64,000 nucleotides of DNA from Desulfobulbaceae bacterium DB1 (GTDB lineage: Bacteria; Desulfobacterota; Desulfobulbia; Desulfobulbales; SURF-16): positions 176,001-240,000 of the forward strand of contig MQUF01000005.1 in the NCBI GenBank assembly GCA_001914235.1. The letters run 5' to 3'. The notes beneath the pieces are model-generated. The model ran no database searches. It was not told where the DNA came from and worked only from the letters and a program-made list of their open reading frames with translations. Below are positions 26,479 to 35,634 of this stretch, piece by piece. The stretch's first letter is position 1, and each line of letters opens with the position of its first letter. The translations under genes and the position numbers were made by a program.

Positions 26479-29199
26479 ATGAGTATGACATGTCGTAGTA
26501 TGCCGCCGAAAAGAGAGTTCTCGCGAATGGAGATTTTGAAAAAAAATAACCTGAAGGGGAATAACAGTTCATTTCCCGGCCGAAAGAAATTTATTGTTGT
26601 GGTGGTCTGCGGTTTTCTGTTGCCGGCCCTGCTCAGCGGCGGGATTTATCTGCTGCTGCATGCAAACGAAATGAGGCGGCAACGTGCGGACCTGCAGTAT
26701 CGGGCCTCGGTTGTCACCGGGAATCTTGAGCATGTCCTGGAGCATTGCCTCCACACCTTCCGTTTTTTGGAGGGTTGGCGTGGCGTGACGGATCATTTCG
26801 GCTCCCTTCATTTTAATGATTTTCTGCGGCCTTTTCTGGCGCGGAATTGTTTTCTCGATGGCCTGGCGTGGGCGCCAAGGGTTCCCGGGCCGGAAAGAGA
26901 GGGCTTTGAACAGCGCCTGCGGCGGGAAGCATTTCCCGGGGATCAGATTAAGGAGTTGGACAAAACGGGCAATTTCCGGCGGGCCGGGGAACGGGCGGAA
27001 TATTTCCCGGTCTTTTTTCTGACGCCCTATACCGGCCGAGAGGCGGCAGTGGGCTTTGATCTGGCCTCGGAGCCGGTCCGGCGCGAGGCCCTGGCGAAAG
27101 CACGGGAAACGGGCAAGATCGTGGCGAGCGGCGCCATCCGGCATGTGCTGGAGAGAGGGGATCAACGGGCATTTCTGCTCTTCTCCCCGCTGTACCTGGA
27201 TGAAAATCCGGCAGACGGCAAGCCCCAGGCAGAGAGGATCGAGGGTTTTTTTCTGGGAGTTTTCCGGGCCGGAGACCTGCTGGCCCATGTGTTGAACAAG
27301 GCCACCCATTCCGATCTCAGTATTTTTCTCTATGATGTCACGGACCCCGGCCGGCCGCGGCTTCTCGCCTCGGATCGTTGCGGTCATTGCCCGGCTGATG
27401 TTCCCCCGGACCCGTCCCTCGATTTCTTCCGGGACCGGATGCGGATCAGCCATGAAATCGAGGTGGGAACCAGGACATGGCGCGTCATGTATTTGCCGTG
27501 TGGGAATTTTATGGCGGCCCGGCAAAGTCTCTTTGTCTGGCTGGTGCCGGGAGGCGTTTTTTTGTTCGGTTCGTTGCTGGTTGGCCATGTCGTGCTGTTG
27601 CGGGGGAAAAATGACAGGATCGCCACCCATGTCGCGGCCCTGACCAGAACGGAAAAGGACCTGCGCTGTCTGCAGGAGGAGTTGCAGCGGATTTTTGATT
27701 CAGCCCCTTTTTTTCTCGCTTCTCTTGATAAAGATATGCGGGTATTACGCTTGAATCGGGCCATGGAGCGGCTCGTCGGTCTTGACAGCGAAACGGCGCG
27801 CGGCGGATACTGTTACGACCTCTGGGGGCAGTACGCCGATGACGGGGCAAGGAAGGGAAAGGAGCGGATCTGTGATGTCTGCAAGGCAAGAGACGCCTTG
27901 ATTGACGGGGAAAACCACACCTATCTCCGGCTGCTGCCGGGGGACCGGTTTATCGAGGTGGTCACCGCGCCGGTCCGCGACGAACAGGGGGAGATCATCG
28001 GCGCCCTGGAGGTGGGCTACGATGTGAGCGAACGGGAAAGGACGGCGCGGGCGCTCAGGGAAAGCGAGGCCAACTACCGTACCCTTTTTGAAAACTCGCC
28101 CTGCGTCATCGCCGTAGCGGATTTTTCCGGCATCAAGGATTATCTCGGCGTCCTGCCCGGAAAGGCCGTCGCCGATTATGAAGGGTTTTTCAGGGAGAAT
28201 CCCGGCGAGATTAATGCCTGTCTGTCCCGGCTGGCCATTTCCGAGGTCAACCAGGCCGCCCTGCAGATGTTCGGGGCCGCCGCCCGGCAGGAAATGATCG
28301 ACGGACTTTCCCTGATCATCGGTCCCAAAACCCCGGCCATGACCGTCGCGGCGCTCGCCGCCATCGGCGGCGGCCACACCTCTTTTGAACAGGAAATCAT
28401 CCTCAATCACCTCTCCGGCACCGAACTTTACGGCATCATGCGCTGGAACGTGGTGCCCGGTTTTGAAGAAAACTATCAACGGGTCATCATCTCCTACAAT
28501 GACATCACGGCTCGCAAGCTGGCGGAAAGCCGCCTTGCCCAAAAAAAGACGAGGCTGCGGCATCTTTCACGCCGCCTGGTCGAGATGGAGGAGGACAACA
28601 GGAAGCAGATCGCCCGTGAACTGCATGACAAGTTGGGCCAGCAGCTCACCGCCCTGAACATCAATCTCAGTATTCTGGAAAAAAGTGGTCTGCTTGCCCC
28701 CGATTCTTCCCTGGCCACGCGTTTGTCCGACTCCATCACTCTGCTTGAGGAAATGACCGGGCAGGTGCGGGACATCATGGCGGAGCTTCGGCCGCCGATA
28801 CTGGATGATTATGGTCTCGGCGCGGCCCTGCGCTGGTATGGCGAACTTTTTTCGCGGAGAACAGGGATTGATGTGAAGGTATTTGTTCAGGATCTGCCGC
28901 GATTTCCCATAGTGATGGAAATGGCTCTTTTTCGGGTCGCGCAGGAGTCCCTGACCAATGTCGCGAAATATTCAGAGGCAAAAGAGGTGGAAATTCATTG
29001 CCATGTCGCCGGGAAAATTCTTCTGCTGGAGATAACGGACAACGGCAGGGGGGTTGTTGCATCGGATGTCGATGAGAACAACGGGGGCGGCATGGGGATC
29101 ATATCCATGCGAGAGCGGATGAAAGCCGTCGGCGGCAGCTTGCGGTTTGATTCCAGGCCGGGACGCGGTGTCAGTGTCCTGGCTGAGGTGAAGTTATGA
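26479..29199 (+). CDS. CHASE/PAS sensor histidine kinase (HisKA_3 type)
   Basis: A 906-residue membrane sensor. A transmembrane helix (about 38-60) is followed by a periplasmic CHASE-like domain (about 65-345, with the typical RVPGPEREGFE and FPVFFLTPY) and a second helix (about 350-373). Two PAS domains follow (about 400-520 and 530-680). The first holds C445, C465 and C468. The kinase core is the NarX/DegS kind, with histidine 716 in RELHDKLGQQL and a HATPase ending in GGGMGIISMRERM. It overlaps by four bases (ATGA) the NarL-type regulator that must be its partner. An internal ATG at 26527 could also be the start. Confidence 0.92.
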   Translation: MSMTCRSMPPKREFSRMEILKKNNLKGNNSSFPGRKKFIVVVVCGFLLPALLSGGIYLLLHANEMRRQRADLQYRASVVTGNLEHVLEHCLHTFRFLEGWRGVTDHFGSLHFNDFLRPFLARNCFLDGLAWAPRVPGPEREGFEQRLRREAFPGDQIKELDKTGNFRRAGERAEYFPVFFLTPYTGREAAVGFDLASEPVRREALAKARETGKIVASGAIRHVLERGDQRAFLLFSPLYLDENPADGKPQAERIEGFFLGVFRAGDLLAHVLNKATHSDLSIFLYDVTDPGRPRLLASDRCGHCPADVPPDPSLDFFRDRMRISHEIEVGTRTWRVMYLPCGNFMAARQSLFVWLVPGGVFLFGSLLVGHVVLLRGKNDRIATHVAALTRTEKDLRCLQEELQRIFDSAPFFLASLDKDMRVLRLNRAMERLVGLDSETARGGYCYDLWGQYADDGARKGKERICDVCKARDALIDGENHTYLRLLPGDRFIEVVTAPVRDEQGEIIGALEVGYDVSERERTARALRESEANYRTLFENSPCVIAVADFSGIKDYLGVLPGKAVADYEGFFRENPGEINACLSRLAISEVNQAALQMFGAAARQEMIDGLSLIIGPKTPAMTVAALAAIGGGHTSFEQEIILNHLSGTELYGIMRWNVVPGFEENYQRVIISYNDITARKLAESRLAQKKTRLRHLSRRLVEMEEDNRKQIARELHDKLGQQLTALNINLSILEKSGLLAPDSSLATRLSDSITLLEEMTGQVRDIMAELRPPILDDYGLGAALRWYGELFSRRTGIDVKVFVQDLPRFPIVMEMALFRVAQESLTNVAKYSEAKEVEIHCHVAGKILLLEITDNGRGVVASDVDENNGGGMGIISMRERMKAVGGSLRFDSRPGRGVSVLAEVKL

Positions 29200-29837
29200 A
29201 GGTGCGTATCGCTATTGTGGATGATCATGCCATTGTCCGCGAGGGACTGCGCCGTCTTCTTGCCGATGTGGCTGGATTTGAAGTGGCGGCCGAGGCGGCA
29301 AGCGGTCTTGCCGCCCTGGGCATGGCCGAGAAACACCAGCCCGACGTGATCGTCATGGACATCTCCATGCCGGATTTGAACGGCATCGAGGCCACCCGCG
29401 AGATCATGCGGCGTTTCCCAAGGATAGGGGTGGTGATCCTCTCCGTCCACGCGACCTGTGAGCATGTATTTCAGGCCCTGTCCGCCGGCGCTCGCGGTTA
29501 CGTGCTGAAGGAGTCCGTCGGCCGGGAGCTGGTTGACGCCATCCGGGCCGCTTACTGCAATATACCGTATCTGAGCGATAAAATAGACACAAACGTCCTT
29601 TCCGAAATTGTCCGCTCCGGGAGAAGGTCGCCGTTGGAACAGCTGAGCTGCCGGGAGCGGCAGGTTCTGCATCTTGTCGTGAACGGCGCTTCCAGCGCGG
29701 TCATCGCCGAAAAGCTCGCCCTGTCCCCCAAGACGGTCGAAACCTACCGGAGCCGTATCATGCAGAAGCTCGGCGTCCGGGACATCACCGCCCTGGTCAA
29801 GTTCGCCATCCGGCACGGCGTCATCAGCGTCGAATAG
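29196..29837 (+). CDS. NarL/FixJ-family response regulator
   Basis: A 213-residue regulator with a receiver (DDH at 9-11, phospho-acceptor D in VIVMDISMPDLNG, lysine in YVLKES) and a C-terminal LuxR-type helix-turn-helix (LSCRERQVLHLVVNGASS, then LALSPKTVETYRSRIMQKLG). Translational coupling to the upstream kinase makes the pair an orthodox two-component system. Target genes are unknown. Confidence 0.95.
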   Translation: MKVRIAIVDDHAIVREGLRRLLADVAGFEVAAEAASGLAALGMAEKHQPDVIVMDISMPDLNGIEATREIMRRFPRIGVVILSVHATCEHVFQALSAGARGYVLKESVGRELVDAIRAAYCNIPYLSDKIDTNVLSEIVRSGRRSPLEQLSCRERQVLHLVVNGASSAVIAEKLALSPKTVETYRSRIMQKLGVRDITALVKFAIRHGVISVE

Positions 29838-29932
29838 GCGGCAGGCCGGGGCCGGGAACCCTTTCTCGACAGGACAGCCGGCAGGGGTATGCCGACTATT
29901 GCCTTTGCGCCGTTGTGTTGAGGTTTTATGTT

Positions 29933-29949
29933 TTTTTACGAAACCGTCA
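29933..29949 (+). repeat. Solitary arm of the 135-bp palindromic element
   Basis: TTTTTACGAAACCGTCA matches the right-hand arm of the 135-bp elements (compare TTTTTACGAGACCATCA at 35576-35592). No left arm is visible within 150 bases upstream, so this looks like a decayed copy or half-element. It lies between the NarL-type regulator and the next hybrid kinase. Confidence 0.5.
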
Positions 29950-30035
29950 AGGTTTCCCGACAGACAGGAGAACTGCCCTTATTGTAAAATACAAGGAAAT
30001 AAAATGGGAAGAAACAACAAGAAGGGAAAGTCTCC

Positions 30036-32333
30036 ATGGCAAAATCTTTTTTCTCCCGGCTTTCGGGCATCATCTCAATCCAGTTTTTCGGACTCGCCTC
30101 GCTTCTGCTGGTGACCCTGCTGGTCGATATCCGGCATAACAGAGAAGGTACCCGCGACATGGCCGTGTCCGTGGCGAGGACCACCGCCGGCGAAGAGTTG
30201 CTGTTTCGTAATTATTTCTGCGACACCGCCCTGTATCGCAAGGTCACCGATGCCGTCATCCCGGATCCCGGCCCGGCGTCCTTTCGGGACCGGGAAATCC
30301 GCGCCGTTGACGGCGCAATCTGCACCCTGGTCGAGCCCCTGCGTCTGCTGGCGGATGTGCATCAGGCGGCCTCCGGCGAAACGCTTATTCAAGCGGCCAT
30401 CAAGACCTTGCAGCCGCGGGACGCGGGCGAGACCCCTGACTCCTGGGAAAAGAAGGCCCTGGCGGCCCTCCAGGCCGGGCAAAGCGAGGTGAGCGAGTTT
30501 GTTGAGCAGGAGGGCGCCCCGTCCTTGCGCTTCATGATCCCGGTCCATGTCACCCATGGCTGCATTTTACGCCGGCCCGACCTGAACCTGAAAGAAGGCG
30601 ACCTGCTGGGCGGCGTCAGCGTGCTGGTGCCCATGGCCCTGTTCGAGGAGGGCTGGGCCGTGCATGACCGCTCCGCCTTCATTGCCCACGGCCTTCTCCT
30701 GCTGCTCGGCATGACCTGCATCGGCTGGACTTCTGTGCTGCTGCGCCGGCGTGATACGGCCCTGCATGAGTCCAGTCGGCAAATCAGGAAGTCGAGGGAC
30801 GAACTTGACAAGACCTTTGACGCCATCGGCGACATCATCACCATCCAGAATGACGACATGCGCATCACCCGGATCAACCGGGCGGGTTGCGCGGCCTTCG
30901 GCGGCAGCGAGCAGGATATTGTCGGCAAATACTGCTACGAGGTGTTCCGGGGGATCATGAGCCCCTGCCCGGGCTGCCCGGAGCTGCAGGCCTTTGCCGA
31001 AAAACGGATCCACTCCGCCGTCATCGAGCATGAAAATCTTCGCAGATCCTTCGCCGTTTCCGCGGCGCCCATTGTCGGCGACAACGGCGAGGTGGTGGGG
31101 CTCGTCCACTGCGCCAAGGACATCACGGAAAATCTGAGCCTTGAGCGGCAGCTGCGCCAGGCGCAGAAGATGGAGGCCATCGGCACCCTGGCCGGCGGCA
31201 TCGCCCATGACTTCAACAATATCCTCAGCGGCATTCTCGGTTTCACCGAACTGGCCCGTGCCCAGCTGCCGCCGGAATCGCCCGTGGTCGGGGATCTGAC
31301 CCAGGTTCTCCAGGGTTGCGGCCGGGCGCGGGAATTGGTCCGGCAGATTCTCACTTTCAGCCGCAGGAGCGAGCAGGAGTACCATCCTCTCCAGGCCCAG
31401 AGCGTCGTCAAGGAGGCGCTCAAGCTGCTGCGCTCCGGTATTCCCGCCAATATTGAGATGCGCCAGAGGATTGACGAGAGCTGCGGCCAGATCATTGCCG
31501 ATCCTTCCCATATTCACCAGATGGTGATGAATCTCTGCACCAACGCCTATCACGCCATGCGGGACAAAGGCGGGGTGCTGGAGGTCGCCCTTGATCCGGT
31601 TGAACTGACGGACGTGGACGTGCAGAGTAAAATCGTCCTTGCCCCCGGCCCCTACCTGCGTTTCACGGTGAGCGACACCGGCACCGGCATGGAAACGACT
31701 GTGCTGGAGAGAATCTTCGAGCCGTATTTCACCACCAAGGGCAAGGGCGAGGGGACCGGTCTCGGCCTTGCCGTGGTGCACGGCATTGTCGAGGGGATCG
31801 GCGGCACCATCACCGTTTACAGCGAGGTGGGCCGCGGCACAACCTTTCATGTCTATCTGCCGGTGGTGGAGGTCGACCGTTCTTCGGGCGTCGAGGCGGC
31901 CGGCCCCGTCCAGATCCCCTTCGGCACTGAACGGATTCTGCTTGTCGACGACGAGGAGGCCGTGATCATGGTTGAAAAAAGAATCCTGGCGAGCCTTGGC
32001 TACCAGGTGATTTCCTTCACCGATTGCGCCGGAGCTCGCGATGCCTTTCTTTCCGCGCCGCAAAACTTTGATCTGCTGCTTACGGATATGTATATGCCCG
32101 GCATGACCGGAGAGGACCTGGTCGCGGCAGTCAGAGAGATACGCGCCGATCTGCCGGTGCTCATGTGCACCGGATTCAGCGAGAGAATGACCGAAGAGCG
32201 GGCGCGGGAACTGGGGATCGGCAGGCTGATGATGAAGCCGCTGACCTTCATTGAGTTGGCCCGAGCGGTGCGAGCCGTGCTTGACGGGAAAGACGGGAAT
32301 AACGGGGCCGCGGGCAGCCTGGAGGAAAGATAA
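30036..32333 (+). CDS. PAS hybrid histidine kinase with C-terminal receiver
   Basis: A 765-residue inner-membrane kinase. Helix 1 (about 12-31), a periplasmic domain (about 35-205) and helix 2 (about 214-235) are followed by a PAS domain (about 255-365) with C300, C311 and C314 in KYCYEVF and SPCPGCPE. The histidine kinase core has H391 in LAGGIAHDFNN, and the receiver (about 638-755) has its acceptor D in LLLTDMYMPGMTG. The periplasmic part has a late block (HVTHGC...GGVSVLVPM) that recalls Tll0287/DUF3365-type heme-associated domains but lacks a clear CxxCH. The C-terminal receiver suggests a phosphorelay or feedback role. Confidence 0.9.
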   Translation: MAKSFFSRLSGIISIQFFGLASLLLVTLLVDIRHNREGTRDMAVSVARTTAGEELLFRNYFCDTALYRKVTDAVIPDPGPASFRDREIRAVDGAICTLVEPLRLLADVHQAASGETLIQAAIKTLQPRDAGETPDSWEKKALAALQAGQSEVSEFVEQEGAPSLRFMIPVHVTHGCILRRPDLNLKEGDLLGGVSVLVPMALFEEGWAVHDRSAFIAHGLLLLLGMTCIGWTSVLLRRRDTALHESSRQIRKSRDELDKTFDAIGDIITIQNDDMRITRINRAGCAAFGGSEQDIVGKYCYEVFRGIMSPCPGCPELQAFAEKRIHSAVIEHENLRRSFAVSAAPIVGDNGEVVGLVHCAKDITENLSLERQLRQAQKMEAIGTLAGGIAHDFNNILSGILGFTELARAQLPPESPVVGDLTQVLQGCGRARELVRQILTFSRRSEQEYHPLQAQSVVKEALKLLRSGIPANIEMRQRIDESCGQIIADPSHIHQMVMNLCTNAYHAMRDKGGVLEVALDPVELTDVDVQSKIVLAPGPYLRFTVSDTGTGMETTVLERIFEPYFTTKGKGEGTGLGLAVVHGIVEGIGGTITVYSEVGRGTTFHVYLPVVEVDRSSGVEAAGPVQIPFGTERILLVDDEEAVIMVEKRILASLGYQVISFTDCAGARDAFLSAPQNFDLLLTDMYMPGMTGEDLVAAVREIRADLPVLMCTGFSERMTEERARELGIGRLMMKPLTFIELARAVRAVLDGKDGNNGAAGSLEER

Positions 32334-32461
32334 AACAATGACCAGCCGCACTGGACCGTCATGCGTTTTTTTGCAAATTTACCAAGGGTGAAAAATTCCC
32401 GCCTTTTTGTATTTGAAGACGCTGATTCGGGACTTGCTGACAATCATTCAAAGGAGCGGTA

Positions 32462-34192
32462 GTGCTGATGACGATTCCTTTTCTTTTGCCGTCGATTCTG
32501 GTCGGTGTCGGTGCGGTTTTTCTCGCTGCATCGATCTTCCTGAATGTTAAGAATAAGGACGTCCCGCCGGATCTCCTGAAGAAATGGAAAACGCTCTCCG
32601 GCCTGATGGTTTTCTTTCTCGCGGGTTATGTGGTTTTTTTGGTGCTGTTGCTGTCAAATCGTCTTTCCGGGCTTGAGTATCTCACCAGTGCTGTTTTTTT
32701 TGGCGGAGCTTTTTTTGTCCTGCTGGTTATCCGTCTTACCAGCGAGACCATCCGGCGCATCAATGCCGCAAAAGCTCTTCTGCTTGAACGAAATGAGAAG
32801 TTGCAGGAAGAAAACAGGGCGAGGCTGGCGGTTGAAGATGAATTGCAGAAGGCCAATGAATTTTTGGAGGAACGGGTCAGGCTGAGAACCAGAGAGCTGT
32901 TTGCGGTCAATGAACAATTGCAGCGGGAAATTACCGGTCGGAAAAAAATCGAGCAGCAGATTACAATGTCTCATGCCGAACTGGATCAGATTTTCAATAC
33001 CTCGGCGGACGGCATGCGGGTGGTTGACCGAAATTTCACCATTGTCAGAGCCAACCGGGTATTTCAGAAGATGGTGGGATTGGGAGAAAAGGATATTGTC
33101 GGACGGAAATGTTTTGAAATTTTCACCGGCGAACAATGCCATACGGAAAACTGCTCTCTGTCCCTGGTCTTCGCCTCAAGGGAGCGGATTGAATACGAGG
33201 TGGAAAAAACGCGGTCGGACGGCACGAGATTGTATTGTATCGTCACGGCCACCCCATTTCTTTCTCCGGAGGGGGACTTTCTCGGGATTGTCGAGGATTA
33301 CCGCGACATCAGCGACCGCAAGGAGGCCGAGGAAAAACTCGTTGACGCCAACCGGCAGCTGCGGGAAAGGAATAGTGAACTTGAACAGGCCCATGGTGAA
33401 CTGAAAGCGGCCCAGTCCCTGATGCTGCAGCGGGAAAAAATGGCATCCATCGGCCAGCTGGCGGCGGGGGTGGCGCACGAGATCAACAACCCGGTGGGCT
33501 TTGTCGCCAGTAATCTCGCCACCCTGGCCAGATATACCGGTAACTTGCTGGACTATATAAATTTTTTAACCCGGGAACTGCGAGATGATCGTGCGGAGTT
33601 TGCCTTGGAGCAACGGGAAAAATTCAAGATAGACTATATCATGGAGGATGTGAGGGATTTAATCAGGGAATCCCTGGACGGGGTCGAACGGGTCAACAAA
33701 ATTGTCCAGGGGTTGAAAGGGTTTTCCAGGGTTGACGAAGCGGAACGGCAGCCGGCCGATATCAACCAGTGTCTTGACGAAACCATCAATATCATCGGCA
33801 ATGAGCTGAAGTACAAAGCGAATGTGCACAAACGGTATGGCGAACTGCCCCTGACCATTTGCCATCCCCGTCAACTCAATCAGGTTTTCCTGAACTTTCT
33901 GATCAACGCCTGCCAGGCGATCGACAAAAAAGGTGACATAACAATTTCAACGCAGGAGGATAACGGCTGGATTTTTGTTTCCATTGCCGACACCGGCTGC
34001 GGAATTGCGCCGGAAAACCTTGCCCGAATATTCGAGCCGTTTTTCACCACCAAGGAAGTGGGCCAAGGAACCGGCCTCGGCCTCAGTATCTCCTACGACA
34101 TCATCAAAAAACATGGAGGGGATATCATGGTGGACAGTGAGCCGGGGAAAGGAACGGCCTTTACCATTAAAATTCCCGTTGTCGCCAAGTGA
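32462..34192 (+). CDS. Membrane PAS histidine kinase
   Basis: A 576-residue kinase with three hydrophobic helices (about 7-27, 48-66, 76-94) and little periplasmic sequence. A coiled coil (about 98-170) and a PAS domain (about 172-290) with C217, C226 and C231 follow. The kinase core has histidine in [38 protein letters not shown] and [14 protein letters not shown] at 32462 is preceded by AAGGAG at 5 bases, favouring it over ATG 32468. The core is paralogous to 24957-26219 and 40650-42332. It has no adjacent regulator on its strand. Confidence 0.92.
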   Translation: MLMTIPFLLPSILVGVGAVFLAASIFLNVKNKDVPPDLLKKWKTLSGLMVFFLAGYVVFLVLLLSNRLSGLEYLTSAVFFGGAFFVLLVIRLTSETIRRINAAKALLLERNEKLQEENRARLAVEDELQKANEFLEERVRLRTRELFAVNEQLQREITGRKKIEQQITMSHAELDQIFNTSADGMRVVDRNFTIVRANRVFQKMVGLGEKDIVGRKCFEIFTGEQCHTENCSLSLVFASRERIEYEVEKTRSDGTRLYCIVTATPFLSPEGDFLGIVEDYRDISDRKEAEEKLVDANRQLRERNSELEQAHGELKAAQSLMLQREKMASIGQLAAGVAHEINNPVGFVASNLATLARYTGNLLDYINFLTRELRDDRAEFALEQREKFKIDYIMEDVRDLIRESLDGVERVNKIVQGLKGFSRVDEAERQPADINQCLDETINIIGNELKYKANVHKRYGELPLTICHPRQLNQVFLNFLINACQAIDKKGDITISTQEDNGWIFVSIADTGCGIAPENLARIFEPFFTTKEVGQGTGLGLSISYDIIKKHGGDIMVDSEPGKGTAFTIKIPVVAK

Positions 34193-34217
34193 TCCATTCC
34201 TCAAGCGCCGGGGGTTT

Positions 34218-35231
34218 TCAGTTGGATTCCGTGGGAAACATTTCTTCATCCTCCGTCGCCGCATGGAACCGATATGAACCGCCACCCGTATTTTTGACGT
34301 CATACATGGCAATGTCGGCAAATCGTATCATGGTTTCGACATCCTGCGCGTCATCGGGACAGATGGCTATGCCGATGCTGGCGTTAATCCGCTCTTCCCG
34401 CCCGGCAACCTCAAGAGGCTGACGCAGCAACCGGAGTATCTTGTGCACGATCAATTCCGCGTCATGGCGGTCCGTAAGTTCCGGCAAAAGCAGGAGAAAC
34501 TCGTCACCGCCCATGCGGGCAACGGTATCGCTTTTGCGTACCGCATCCCGGAGGACTTGCCCGATATTGACGAGCAGTTCGTCTCCCGCGCCATGACCCA
34601 GTGTGTCGTTGATTTTTTTGAAACCGTCGAGGTCGATCAGCAATACCGCGAGTTTGTTTTTGTTCCGTTGCGTATGGGCGATTTCCATCTCCATCCGGAT
34701 ATGGAAGAGTGTCCGGTTCGGCAGATTGGTCAATGCGTCGTGGGTCGCCATGTGGCTTAATTTCTGTTCCGCCCTTTTGCGCTTGGTGATATCGATGCTG
34801 TACTCGATCATTTCGACGATATTGCCGTTTTTGTCGAAAATAGGGGAGGCGAAAATCTCGACATACACCGGCTTGCCATTGTCGTCGTAATGGATGTGCT
34901 CGACAACCGCGGACTTTTTTGTTTTTTGAATTATTTCAAGCGGACAACGATGCTCCTTGCCGCTGCAGGGAGTGTTCCTCCTGTGGGTCAGGGCATGGCA
35001 GGTCTGGTTTTCTTTTTTTCGACCTCGTAAGGCCGCCTTGTTGGCCACCTTGATTGCGTAATTTGTGGCGTTAATGACATAAAAGGGATGGGGAAGGGAA
35101 TCGAGAATCGTGTCGAGAATTTCGCATTTCAGAAAAACCTGGTCACGCAGCTTTTCCAGTGTCTCCATCTCCTGTTTGTAAGACTCAATTTCCTTTTTTA
35201 GTCTTTCGATTTGTTCTTTTTCGTTCGTCAT
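34218..35231 (-). CDS. PAS-GGDEF diguanylate cyclase
   Basis: A soluble 337-residue enzyme predicted to make cyclic di-GMP from two GTP. After a coiled coil (about 1-38) comes a PAS domain with the cysteine cluster C78, H83, C89, C96 (NTPCSGKEHRCPLE). The GGDEF domain (about 160-325) has the intact MGGDEF signature (241-245) and an RKSD inhibitory site (232-235) five residues before it, so it should be active and subject to product inhibition. It is convergent with the kinase at 32462-34192 (25 bases apart) and transcribed away from a 135-bp palindrome. Confidence 0.94.
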   Translation of the reverse strand: MTNEKEQIERLKKEIESYKQEMETLEKLRDQVFLKCEILDTILDSLPHPFYVINATNYAIKVANKAALRGRKKENQTCHALTHRRNTPCSGKEHRCPLEIIQKTKKSAVVEHIHYDDNGKPVYVEIFASPIFDKNGNIVEMIEYSIDITKRKRAEQKLSHMATHDALTNLPNRTLFHIRMEMEIAHTQRNKNKLAVLLIDLDGFKKINDTLGHGAGDELLVNIGQVLRDAVRKSDTVARMGGDEFLLLLPELTDRHDAELIVHKILRLLRQPLEVAGREERINASIGIAICPDDAQDVETMIRFADIAMYDVKNTGGGSYRFHAATEDEEMFPTESN

Positions 35232-35634
35232 CGCTCTTGTTTAACATTCTAAATTAATTTTCAAAGATGAACTTGTCGGCTTGCCGCAACCTGGAGAATG
35301 GATTGTCGCCGGCAAGCAGCAGAGCTGCCGGGGAAACTTCCGCTGGTCGTTTACCCATCATCGACAATATTATATGGAAATGTGACACAAAAATGTTTTG
35401 TTGTCTGTCGGGAAAGTTTGACAATTGTTGGAAAAAATGGGTGCAACCCTCGAATTTTGATGGTTCCGTAAAAACTAAAAAACAACCACAGAGGCCGCAG
35501 AGCACACAGAGATAACCGCTTGTAATTTAAAAGATTTTCTCTGTGCTCTCTGTGCGCTCTGTGGTGAAGAAAGACTTTTTACGAGACCATCAATTTTGCC
35601 GGGAAAAAAACCTCAACCGCGGCCGTGCAGCGTT
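35232..35634. other. Intergenic region with repeat and possible regulatory motif
   Basis: About 400 bases upstream of the diguanylate cyclase. It holds palindrome copy 2 (35458-35592). It also holds a stretch at 35401-35422 whose minus strand shares GTCAA..TTTCCCGACAGACA with 29946-29965, ahead of the hybrid kinase. TATAAT on the minus strand (35369-35374) is a possible -10 box without a good -35, and a GC-rich hairpin lies near 35308-35331. No gene is supported. Confidence 0.5.
35458..35592. repeat. 135-bp palindromic intergenic element, copy 2
   Basis: The outer arms are TGATGGTTCCGTAAAAA and TTTTTACGAGACCATCA. The inner arms are AACCACAGAGGCCGCAGAG and CTCTGTGCGCTCTGTGGT, joined by a second CACACAGAG / CTCTGTG pairing. 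The length equals copy 1 exactly although the inner sequence differs. It lies between the diguanylate cyclase and the FapA-like gene. Confidence 0.88.

Noticed and set aside
29838..30035. Possible cyclic di-GMP riboswitch ahead of the hybrid kinase
   Set aside because: No conserved GEMM core or tetraloop-receptor sequence could be found; only a half palindrome arm and a shared motif.
30567..32351. 594-codon minus-strand frame opposite the hybrid kinase
   Set aside because: The plus strand encodes obvious kinase motifs; the minus frame is histidine/glycine-rich with no recognisable fold.
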